From assembly GCA_016223245.1 (NCBI GenBank), contig JACRPL010000012.1:52475-116474 (forward strand): a stretch of 64,000 bases of DNA. The letters run 5' to 3'. The translations under genes were made by a program, and so were the position numbers. The notes beneath the pieces are model-generated. The model made no database searches, was not told where the DNA came from, and was given only the letters and a program-made list of their open reading frames with translations. Shown here in pieces: positions 15,863 to 23,906 of this stretch; the stretch's first letter is position 1, and each line of letters starts with the position of its first letter. The stretch comes from Candidatus Saganbacteria bacterium. Lineage in GTDB: Bacteria > Margulisbacteria > WOR-1 > XYC2-FULL-46-14 > XYC2-FULL-37-10.

Positions 15863-15930
15863 CATTATTCAATGAAAGAAGAAAAGGCAATTAGAAAAGC
15901 TTCGCCTGTTCCGCGCATCCGAGCCTCTTG

Positions 15931-16006
15931 TCGCGTAGCCGAGCCTCTTAGGCTCGGCCGTATCGACTATGATTGCAGAGGCTAAGAGCCCCTGCTACGC
16001 GTTTTT
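15931..16006. repeat. Nested inverted repeat in intergenic region
   Basis: Outer arms cgcgtagc (near 15932-15939) and gctacgcg (15994-16001) followed by TTTTT; inside, a 9-bp hairpin gccgagcct-ctt-aggctcggc (15938-15958). Another gagcctctt precedes it. Accounts for most of the 165-base gap between the AI-2E gene and the cstA remnant; I see no gene there. The T-run could end a plus-strand transcript, but no plus-strand gene is close. Confidence 0.65.
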
Positions 16007-16027
16007 GAACACTTTGCCTTTTCCCGA

Positions 16028-16932
16028 TTAAATATCTAATTCCAATGCTTCGTCTTTTTCTTTAAAAGCTTTCTCTCTAGGATTTGTCTTGTACAAATAA
16101 AAGAACATTTTTACGGTCGTATCGATCACGACGAAGAAAACAAGCGCCATCATGATGAACGAAAGAAGCGCGTTCAGGTTCCCGTTGAATGAATGTTGTG
16201 GAATATAATTGTCCAAAATATTTATTACGCCGGCTGAAATTGTCGTCGCCAGCATAAAAAGCATCGGAAAAAAAGTTATCAAGCCGTACCATTTATTCTT
16301 GATTATTATCGTTGTTCCTATTGCCAAAGCGGTCGTTGCAAGAAGCTGGTTTGCCACGCCAAACATAGGCCAGATGATAGAGATATCGCCGTTAAACACC
16401 AAATATCCCCAAGAAAGCACAACGATAGCGCTCGTAAATATGATGCCGGGAATTCCCGAAAATATTTGCGCCATAGCCTATCATCCTGATATCTTTTTCG
16501 TTAGAGACCATCTTTGGCGTTGTTCCCGAAGATATAAGCGCATGGAATCCGGATATCGCGCCGAGAAAGTCATATATAGGAAGCATAATAGAAAGCTGAT
16601 GTTTTGAAAAAGTGAACATCGGGGCTAATCCCGAATTTTGTACAAAATACCCGAAGAACACGCCTGATAAAAGCAACAAAGCACCAATTAAGTGCGCCGG
16701 GAAGAAATCCGAATTGCGCCGCAAGAACAGGACCGATCAATGGCCCGGCGCCGGCGATCGCCGCGAAATGATGCCCAAAAAGGATCCATTTGTTGGTCGG
16801 ATGATAATCATGCCCGTCGTTTAATTTTTCCGCTGGGGTCTTATTGGTTTGGGAAAGAACTAATACTTTCGCGGCAAGAAATGCGGAATAATACCTATAC
16901 GCCAGAACAAAAACACATAAAGCGATAATCAA
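16028..16932 (-). pseudogene. cstA: Decayed carbon starvation protein CstA
   Basis: Three overlapping frames together give pieces of CstA, a peptide/pyruvate transporter normally ~500-700 residues. Piece 1 (from 16932): [20 protein letters not shown], the N-terminal signature. Piece 2 (frame covering ~16700-16480): [18 protein letters not shown]. Piece 3 (16474-16028): ISIIWPMFGVANQLLA to the end. At least two frameshifts are needed, and the pieces are far too close together: large internal segments between the signatures are gone. So this is a decaying gene, not a sequencing slip. Intact relatives import peptides during carbon starvation. Confidence 0.85.
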
Positions 16933-16962
16933 TAGACTAAAGAATTAATTGTATCCCTCCAG

Positions 16963-17032
16963 TTAGGATCCTGCGACTAAATTCACCCTTCGCAGTAGCA
17001 CTGCTACGGAGAACGGGCGTCGCGGATCCTAA
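16963..17032. repeat. Palindromic repeat overlapping srkA stop
   Basis: Arms TTAGGATCC(t)GCGAC (16963-16977) and GTCGCGGATCCTAA (17019-17032) pair over 14 bases with one bulge; inside is a small hairpin GCAGT-AGC-ACTGC (16992-17004). The TAG stop of the SrkA-like gene (17029-17031) lies in the right arm. Fills most of the gap to the cstA remnant. Confidence 0.75.
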
Positions 17033-17985
17033 AGTCTAAAAACTATTTCTTGCAATTCTTTGATCAACTCATTCCAATATCGCTTAGTGCCTGCTTCAGG
17101 AAAATGCGTTTTAAAATCGGATTCCGGGCTTTGCACCGCAAGCCAAGACGCGAAATGGATAATCCTCATCCCTCTTAAAAGAGGAACAAGCTCTAAAGAT
17201 CGTCTATCGAAATGCCTAAAGGTTTCATATCCTTTAGTGAACCATTCCAATTCATTATCGCATTTTTCGGGCACATCGGGCAATAACATCCAAACATCTT
17301 GTATCGCAGGACCAAAGCTCATATCGTCAAAATCGACAATGAATATGCCCTCCCCCGGCCTGAAGATCAAATTCCCGCGATGGAGATCCCCGTGCAACAA
17401 AATAAATCCTTCTTCGGAAAATTTTGGATCTGCGATCGAAATAAATTGTTCAACGACATCAACAAATGCCTTTTGAAAATCGGGAAGTAAAAAATCGGTT
17501 TTTAACATCGAATCCAAATGATGTCTCGTTGCGGTTGATGGTCGCCAAGTAATGCGGCTGCTCGATTTATGCATCTCGCCTATTAAATGGATCCTTGCTA
17601 TTGACCGTCCAAGCTCTTCCCAAACCTCTTTATCGAACTCATCAAGAGCGCGGCCGCCTTTTTTGGGGAAGACAGCATAAGGTATCGAATCGAATACGAA
17701 AAGGGTTTTGTTATTAATGATCTGCGGTGGAATAACAGGGATCTCTTTTGCCGATAGTTCTAAGAGGAACTTATGCTCTTCTTCGATCATGTTATATGCC
17801 CATCGCCCCTGGCGATAGAACTTTACGATGAATCTTTCTTGGGAGTCATACTTTTCAAGTTCATAAACACGATTGATATAGCTGTTGCGCTGTCGAAGGA
17901 GGTTGCTTAATTTTATCCCAAGAGTTTTTTCGACCTCGGTTAAAATGGTGTCGTGGTTAAGAGACTGCCAGACTGATGTTCCCAT
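17029..17985 (-). CDS. SrkA/RdoA-like stress kinase (APH fold)
   Basis: 318 residues of the aminoglycoside phosphotransferase-like fold. Catalytic loop LLHGDLHRGNLIF (HGDxHxxN) and metal-binding IVDFDDMSFGPAIQDVWML match SrkA (YihE), a protein kinase linked to envelope and oxidative stress, more closely than antibiotic kinases; the FGPAIQDVWMLLP stretch is typical of that group. N-terminal lysine RFIVKFYRQGRW fits the ATP site. The ATG at 17985 is 6 bases after a TATTAT box. Ends inside a palindromic repeat. Confidence 0.8.
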   Translation of the reverse strand: MGTSVWQSLNHDTILTEVEKTLGIKLSNLLRQRNSYINRVYELEKYDSQERFIVKFYRQGRWAYNMIEEEHKFLLELSAKEIPVIPPQIINNKTLFVFDSIPYAVFPKKGGRALDEFDKEVWEELGRSIARIHLIGEMHKSSSRITWRPSTATRHHLDSMLKTDFLLPDFQKAFVDVVEQFISIADPKFSEEGFILLHGDLHRGNLIFRPGEGIFIVDFDDMSFGPAIQDVWMLLPDVPEKCDNELEWFTKGYETFRHFDRRSLELVPLLRGMRIIHFASWLAVQSPESDFKTHFPEAGTKRYWNELIKELQEIVFRL

Positions 17986-18050
17986 AGACCAATAATAACA
18001 GATTTATTATATTTATTGAAATTGGACAAATATTATTGCGATATTTGCAT

Positions 18051-18716
18051 ATGGATATAGGATATCTACGTGGAGTAATTACCCGCACTGGCATGCGGCC
18101 GGCACGGATGCGCACTATTCCACAGCACACTTATGGCGGGAGAAATTCACAGGCACATAATATGCTTCTTCAAGATTATATTCGTGAAGGCCATGGGAGA
18201 AAGAGAATATTGGATATTGGCATCGGCGCGTCTAATTTCACTCCAGAACTTCGAGCAGTTACAACAAGAGAACTTGCCCAAAAATTCTTGCCATACCCCG
18301 ATGTGGAAATAATAGGTATAGACCGGGATCTCGGCCTCCTAGAAGTTATGCTATCGAATGGATCCAAAGATTTCCAACCAAGAGGTTTGCCGCCTTTTGT
18401 AATGCCGAATCTAAGATATATAGAAGCTGACGCGGCTCAAAACTTGGGAGTGGAGCCTAATTCAGCTGATACCGCGCTATGCTTCAATGTATTCCAACAT
18501 CTTTCTACAGGTGAAATCGCAGGACTAACCCAACAAGTTTTTTTAGCCTTAAAAATTGGCGGAAAGTTCTATTTTTCCCGCGTGCCGCTTGAGGCATTTC
18601 CAGCCTCGCCATCTTGTTTAATTAAAACTGAAAATGACACCTTAACGAGATGGCTTGAAATAATTGTCCCGTCCATCGAATTGAATGCATATCTTTCTTT
18701 GGCGCGTTTGTTCTAG
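18051..18716 (+). CDS. Class I SAM-dependent methyltransferase-like protein
   Basis: 221 residues from ATG 18051 (a TTG at 18036 would add five residues). SAM-binding motif I is RILDIGIGASNFTPEL (residues ~48-63), an acidic end of strand 2 in EIIGIDRDLGLL, YIEADAAQNLGVEP for motif II, and DTALCFNVFQHLS for the motif IV region. Substrate unknown. The C-terminus (LSLARLF) stops early after IKTENDTLTRWLEIIVPS, so it may be slightly truncated. Isolated on the plus strand, converging with a small gene. Confidence 0.65.
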   Translation: MDIGYLRGVITRTGMRPARMRTIPQHTYGGRNSQAHNMLLQDYIREGHGRKRILDIGIGASNFTPELRAVTTRELAQKFLPYPDVEIIGIDRDLGLLEVMLSNGSKDFQPRGLPPFVMPNLRYIEADAAQNLGVEPNSADTALCFNVFQHLSTGEIAGLTQQVFLALKIGGKFYFSRVPLEAFPASPSCLIKTENDTLTRWLEIIVPSIELNAYLSLARLF

Positions 18717-18723
18717 GGGGATA

Positions 18724-18831
18724 TTATATTTTATTCTCGCGCTTTTCTCTCTTTAAAGCTCTTTTTTCTTTAAGGGACATTTTTGCGACTTTCTTAATAT
18801 TTTTGCTGCTGCCTTGTTCTTTGTTTGCCAT
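18724..18831 (-). CDS. Conserved-type 35-residue basic protein
   Basis: Short gene with a clear Shine-Dalgarno (GGGAGGTGCAACA before ATG at 18831). The product, NKEQGSSKNIKKVAKMSLKE onward, is a Lys/Arg-rich helix resembling the widespread tiny proteins with KNxKKxAKMSLKEKRxxK; their function is unknown to me. Its mRNA would start from the promoter in the repeat element just upstream (TTGCAC at 18986-18981, TATAAT at 18963-18958), leaving a ~120-base leader. Confidence 0.65.
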   Translation of the reverse strand: MANKEQGSSKNIKKVAKMSLKEKRALKREKRENKI

Positions 18832-18957
18832 TGTTGCACCTCCCGAACTATTCATTTTCCGAAGCCACGAACGAAGTGAGGGCGTAGGAGAATGGCTCGT
18901 CCAATTCCTTCCCGAACCACCTGTCTGCCGAAGCTTCAGCGAAGGCATATCCCTCTG

Positions 18958-18986
18958 ATTATACCCAACACAATTCATGGGTGCAA
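18958..18986 (-). promoter_or_regulatory. Outward promoter in left flanking element
   Basis: TTGCAC, 17-base spacer, TATAAT on the minus strand, directed away from the island toward the 35-residue basic protein gene. The same hexamers and spacing occur in the right copy. Confidence 0.7.
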
Positions 18987-19020
18987 GAAGAAGGATTTGG
19001 GTAGAATGTAGGCCTAAGAA

Positions 19021-19067
19021 AAACCGCTCTTTGCCTCCCCCACACCCCCGGCGAAGAGCGGTTTTTA
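19021..19067. terminator. Bidirectional terminator hairpin, left element
   Basis: Stem AAACCGCTCTTTGC (19021-19034) with GCGAAGAGCGGTTT (19051-19064), 16-base C-rich loop, U-run on both strands (GTTTTTATT on plus, GTTTTTCTT on minus). Should block transcription in either direction, insulating the island. The 200 bases from here to the next gene show nothing else clear. Confidence 0.8.
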
Positions 19068-19274
19068 TTCTCCTTTCGGTCACTATATTCACTGAACTTT
19101 CTAAGAACTATATTAAAGTAGTGAAATTATTGAAGAAAACGCGCGATATATATGTGGGACCGATGATGAGGGTTAATTAATCAGAGGTCTCAATAGTAAT
19201 AACTAGATATCTTAAAAAGGCAAGCCAAAAAGCTGGTCGAAGTCTAGTGATAAAGTAAAAAAGGAGGGAAAATA

Positions 19275-20201
19275 ATGGTAGCGAGAATAGGTAGTGTGCA
19301 TCCATCAAATGGTGTGGGCGGAGGGGGAACAGTAAGAACAGCAGAGGCTGGTTGGAGGCGGGCATTTCGTCTTAGGACTGACTTGCAGGACCAAGGATCG
19401 CGGGAAAGATTGACGGCAGCTTTAAAACCGGCTTTTACCGCAGCAATAGAGGCCTTTAGGCGTCTCCCTTTAGCCACTAGAATTTCATTTGCTGCAGTAT
19501 CCCATGATGAAGCATATTTTAAGCCGAGCGTTCTGTCTCAGCTTGGGGCAGATGGGATATATGTTGCTCCCGCGGTTGAAACTGCAGGGAGAGAGATCAA
19601 ATTCCTTCTGACCAAAGATAATGCCGAACAACTAAAAGCTTGCCTGACAAAAGAGGGTCAGGAGCAAATTGATAATATGGTGAACAGGCAATTTGTCGGC
19701 AAAGCCTTTGTCACCCCGACCCAGATCATTCCCGGGAAAGTTGCGGATTTCTTTGCTTTCTTTGGGAAAACCGATTCCGCAGTTATTGCTAAGGTTGAAG
19801 ACCTGGCAGCTAAAGGTAAGGCCACCAAGATCCTCAACAACCTCTACATGTCTTCTCGTGTGATGGCGGCTTATATTGATCGTTTTTATGCCGATCCTGA
19901 AAAAAACGCGGGAATGAGGGAAATGACCGTAAAACTGCAGGAAGAGGGTGTGGCTGATTCAGTGCTGGTGATAGCGGCACTGGATTTGGGCTTAATTTCG
20001 CAGGACACGAGGTATGTCAGTATGCACGAGGCCTGGGCCACCCATAATGGCTGGGATTCTCAAGCCGCGATAAATTTTGCCGATCTGCCACGGGATTCCC
20101 AATCAAAAGATGAAACCATCTTGGATACCCATATGGGCATACGCGGGCAACTTTTGCCGTTGATTGATGCGGTTAAGGTGGTAATAACAGAAGAAGCTTA
20201 A
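19275..20201 (+). CDS. Unknown protein at island left end
   Basis: 308 residues, start supported by AAGGAGGGAAAATA before ATG. No signal peptide or membrane helix; mostly helical-looking, with a Gly-rich N-terminus (SNGVGGGGTVRTAEAGWRR). Parts such as RISFAAVSHDEAYFKPSVLSQ, MREMTVKLQEEGVADSVLVIAALDLGLISQDTRY and MHEAWATHNGWDSQAAINFADLPRDSQ do not match any family I know. Single gene ended by a good terminator. Its place in the polysaccharide-type island may imply a role there, but nothing in the sequence shows it. Confidence 0.75.
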   Translation: MVARIGSVHPSNGVGGGGTVRTAEAGWRRAFRLRTDLQDQGSRERLTAALKPAFTAAIEAFRRLPLATRISFAAVSHDEAYFKPSVLSQLGADGIYVAPAVETAGREIKFLLTKDNAEQLKACLTKEGQEQIDNMVNRQFVGKAFVTPTQIIPGKVADFFAFFGKTDSAVIAKVEDLAAKGKATKILNNLYMSSRVMAAYIDRFYADPEKNAGMREMTVKLQEEGVADSVLVIAALDLGLISQDTRYVSMHEAWATHNGWDSQAAINFADLPRDSQSKDETILDTHMGIRGQLLPLIDAVKVVITEEA

Positions 20202-20221
20202 TAGTTACTATTCAAATTTAG

Positions 20222-20255
20222 GGGGATCATTTTCTTGATCCCCTTATTTTTTAAT
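20222..20255 (+). terminator. Rho-independent terminator
   Basis: GGGGATCA (20222-20229), six-base loop, TGATCCCC (20236-20243), then TTATTTTTT. Ends the transcript of the unknown gene at 19275-20201. Confidence 0.88.
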
Positions 20256-20298
20256 TTGGATTCGATTTATTTTTCAGAAAAAGGGTGAAATTAAGGTT

Positions 20299-20345
20299 AG
20301 CGGGCGCATTCATTGCCCCCCCCCCCCACTATAATTGCGCCCGCT
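20299..20345 (+). promoter_or_regulatory. C12 tract and -10 box inside a hairpin
   Basis: Arms AGCGGGCGCA (20299-20308) and TGCGCCCGCT (20336-20345) enclose a run of 12 C (20316-20327) and TATAAT (20330-20335). A weak TTCATT (20309-20314) lies 15 bases before the -10 box, so the tract would fill the promoter spacer. Upstream of the barrel gene at 20477, whose ATG follows AAGGAAAAGG. The rest of 20256-20476 shows nothing else. Confidence 0.5.
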
Positions 20346-20476
20346 ATAAATATTATAAATGGCAAGAAATATCGGCATTTTTAGTGAAATCTTTCAAAAT
20401 AAATGCGGATAATAATTTGAGAGAACATAGCATAGCCCGAAGCCTATATTAAGACAAAAAAATAAGGAAAAGGATC

Positions 20477-22852
20477 ATGGTTAATCAAATTAATAATAAC
20501 GACCGGCCAGTAATGATAGCCCAAGAAGGGTTGCCTGGAGCAAATCAGCGATCCTTAACAATCAGCGAACGATTAAATTTAATTGAGAATGATCTGTTAA
20601 AATCTTACGAATCTTCCCCGACTGAAGCTGAAGCTCTTTTAAATAAATCAGCTAAAGCGGCAATGCAAGTTCTTATGATTTTCTATAATAAGGAAACCGA
20701 AGATATCCCTGCTCAAGCATTAAAAGCAGTCATTTTATTGGTAAAATGTTTGAATGCTCTTGCCCAATTAACCGATGCTTCGCAAGACAGAGAATCCGCG
20801 TTGGCCGTTATTCTAACCATAATTAATGGCGACTACGATCGATCGCAAATAAAAACCACTGATTCCTCGGCTATTTTGATTATTACCCTTTTTCGAATTC
20901 TTCAATTCACGAAAGCCCATAGAAATAATCTTATTGGCTCTGATTTTTTCAAATCCATGGGTAAATATCAGCTCTGGTTAGAGCAAATTGACTCTTTAAC
21001 CGGGCTCAAAAAGAATGCTGCGGCCGAAATTCTTTATTCCACGATCCAAAAGGAAACTGGCGAAATAAAGCTTGATGAATTTCAAAGTAAATTAATGGCG
21101 TGCATTCATTCAAAAATGGGATCCCATTATTTATGGGAAAAGAAAGATGACAACAAGGCCGAAATAGCTTTTAAAAAATCATTTAAGCTCACAGGCCCTT
21201 TTAAGCGCGATTCTTGGATGGCAGGAGTGGATCGAGAGAACCATTTTGGCCTGGCTCAAATTTATTTGAATAAGGGCCAAGATGGTCTTGCTTTAAAAGA
21301 ATATCAACTAATTATTGATTCGATCTCTAGCGCCCATTCTTCCAATTAGGGAATACGCGTTCATCTTGCGAAAGTTTATTTCGAGTTGATAAAATTTTAT
21401 GCGGCCAAGGGAAAACCCTTCAAAGAAATATCCGATAATTACAAAAAAGCGATGCAAGCTCTCCAGTTAAGCGGGAATACTGCTCAAGCCCGCATCTTAA
21501 GGGCTCAAATATTTTTTGAAATTGGAAATCATTTCAACTATCTCAAGCAAGAACCGGAGAGAGCGATTTTCTTTTACCAACAAGGGCTAACATCCCTAGA
21601 TGGTTTAAAAGATGAATTCAGCAAGAAGCTGGCAATTTGGTTCAAGATAGGAATTGCTCGTGGCCAATTATCCCAAGGAAAATTTGAGAAGGGCAAAACA
21701 TCACTCGACAATATTAAAAAAGAAGCCGGCGCAACCGAACTCTCTTCCACAGAAATTTCCGATCAGATTGATGATCTCTATGTTCAAGTGAGAGATACGG
21801 AAAATTCAAGCCAACTTAGTTTTGAAAATCGATTCGTTCGGGCACAATATCTAAATTATCCGGTTAATCGCGGCTATGAGCAAATCTTTGGATTTAAGCT
21901 CAATCGAATTCCTTATTTTGAACTTTTCGGCGAATATACTCACAGCGCTTTATCACGAACTGTAAATGTCGATAAATATCAAGGCGAAGATTTGCCAGGA
22001 ATGGAAAGCTCTGCAGGACATTTTATTAATTTAGGTGCTAAATTTTCCGTCGGCTCAAGTGGATTTAATTTCCACATAAGCCCGGCTTTATTAGCTAACA
22101 TTTTCTCCTGTAACCAATGGGATTATTCGTTCAGCAAAGATCATTCCTCTCTTTACAACCGCCGCTCTCAAGCTTTCAGTTTTGTTTCTATTAACATAGG
22201 AGGGGAAAGCGGCTTGAGTTATACCTGGCAAGTTGGAAAAGGAAGCGGTTTCTCACTAGGAGTAAATGGAGGAGTTCATGGCCTTTCTAGAAATGATCCA
22301 AATGCTTTAGTAGAAGGCAACCGATTATCGCTTGCGTCACGTTTAAAAACTGCTGGGACTGAGGCTAATCGAACCGCCCTACAGACCCAGATCAAGGATC
22401 TTGATTCAATCAGTTCTAAACCGCTTTTTTCTTGGTTCGTTCAGCCGAATTTGGGTTTTTCCTTTGCTCCAGTTCATGCCAATAATTTTTCCTTAAGTAA
22501 TATATCCCTTAATATCGGGGGGGAAGTGGGGAATGACCCTATTGGGGGCACAGTCCAAGGCTTCTGGCCTGAATACAAAGACGATAATGGAAAGAGAACT
22601 GCAATCGATTTTTCGCGCCATGCTTTCACTTTTAATCTCTCCTCAACCTTAAACTTTGGAGAAACCAGGGGGATTAGAATTCCGATTTCTTTATATGGCG
22701 AGATAGGGAATTACAGATTTCTGGGGGCGCAGGCAGGTTTACAGTTTTTTCTTGGGCCAATTGACCTGAAGCTATTATACAAATTCGGCAAATACTCTGA
22801 TTCTGTAGTTAATGCTGATAATCACTCAGCGGTATTAGAATTTAACTTTTAA
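20477..22852 (+). pseudogene. Helical-repeat/outer-membrane barrel protein split by TAG
   Basis: Two halves in the same frame, separated by one TAG at 21347-21349. Read through, ~790 residues. Residues ~1-440 are helical and TPR-like (HFGLAQIYLNKGQDGLALKEYQ, then VHLAKVYFELIKFYAAKGKPF just after the stop, so the stop falls inside a repeat array). From ~450 on, alternating strands (FELFGEYTHSALS, SINIGGESGLSYTWQVGKGSG, IDLKLLYKFGKYSD) end in VLEFNF with a terminal Phe, as outer-membrane barrels do. Layout resembles BcsC/PgaA-type exporters. Caution: no signal peptide is visible at the ATG with the good Shine-Dalgarno. Either a recent nonsense mutation or a read-through gene. Confidence 0.7.
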
Positions 22853-22853
22853 T

Positions 22854-23876
22854 TTAATTCGGACACCTAATTCTTGCTTCGTTTCCCCGGCCGATAAACC
22901 ACCAGTGGATTTGTTTTATAAATGGATATTCCGAAACCAACCGATAAGTTTCCCGAATAAAGCCAATTTTTTCGCCCTCCGACCAATCAATCAGTTTATT
23001 ATTGACATAGTCGTAATTGCCGATGGAATATTCAAAAAAAGCAAACGGTTTATTCCCGCCTACAGCTGTCCAAAGTTTATTCGCATCATCAAACGCCGCC
23101 TTGGGACCTTTGTCCTTAGTTGGATAGTAATTCATGCCGATGATATCGCATTGCCGCAAGCCTTCGATATAGTCCGCTCCGGTTTTACATTGCTTATTTA
23201 GGTGTCGATCGTCAAATCCGGCAGCCAGAGCAATCCCAAGCAAAATATTTTTCGCCCCGGCCTTATCACAGCTTTTCTTAATAATCTTCATCTGCCGGTT
23301 AAATATTCCTGGATCAATGAAACAATCTCGGGTCGCCCCGTCCTCCCATGCCGGCCAATCACCCTGAATATCCCAGGCCAATATCAATATCGCTTGTTTG
23401 ATTTTCATTTTTTTTAAGTCATTATTGAATTTGCGGAAAAATTTCTCTATCCCATCAGGTTTAACGGTCTCAAAATTATGGAGAAAGAGTCCGATTGTGG
23501 GTGCCAATTTAAGATCGGCTATTTCTTTGGTAACCCTCAACAGTTCCGGATAATCAATTGAATATTTACCTCGATGTTTTTCGTCAACATAGCAGGGTTT
23601 AACCAGTTTGCCTTTCTTGTTAATCGTCGCATAAAATTCAGGATGGGCCGTTTTAAGCTTAAGTCCCCAGGCTAAAAAATCCGCTGGTCTTCCCGGAGAA
23701 CCGGAACCATTCCAATAAGTGGTATCCTAACTTCCGACAATGAAATCAGCGGGCATATTTACGGTTTCCTTAGACAAAACGCTCCAAGCATCAGAAGTTG
23801 CGGAAGAAGCTAAAGCCGGAATAGCTAAAAAATATATGACAATCGACCAGAGAATAAAATAATACATTCTTTTCAT
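22854..23876 (-). pseudogene. Secreted TIM-barrel glycosidase-like gene split by TAG
   Basis: From ATG 23876 the frame gives a signal peptide (KRMYYFILWSIVIYFLAIPA) and then stops at a single TAG, codon 50 (23727-23729). The same frame then runs unbroken to 22854. After the stop: TYWNGSGSPGRPADFLAWGL, LAWDIQGDWPAWEDG, CDIIGMNYYP and FAFFEYSIGNYD, where Glu in FFEYS sits like a glycosidase nucleophile at the end of a barrel strand. Family not identified; secreted glycosyl hydrolase is my best reading. GS-TAG-DTTYW suggests a former TGG. Ends 1 base from the end of the convergent barrel gene; lies 30 bases after the GT2 gene. Confidence 0.6.
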
Positions 23877-23906
23877 TTTGTTAATTTTATCATAATTAAA
23901 CAAACT

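Larger units (their letters stand above)
18891..19070. repeat. Island-flanking inverted element, left copy
   Basis: About 180 bases that match, in reverse complement, 31498-31650. Shared blocks: the terminator-like hairpin with CTCCCCCACACCCCC loop, CCTACATTCTACC, TTCTTCTTGCACCCATGAAT, GTGTTGGGTATAATCAGAGG and GGTTCGGGAAGGAATTGGAC (all read on the minus strand here). This copy has about 30 extra bases with a small palindrome (gccgaagcttcagcgaaggc near 18927-18946) that the right copy lacks. The two copies bracket the 12.4-kb accessory region. Confidence 0.85.
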
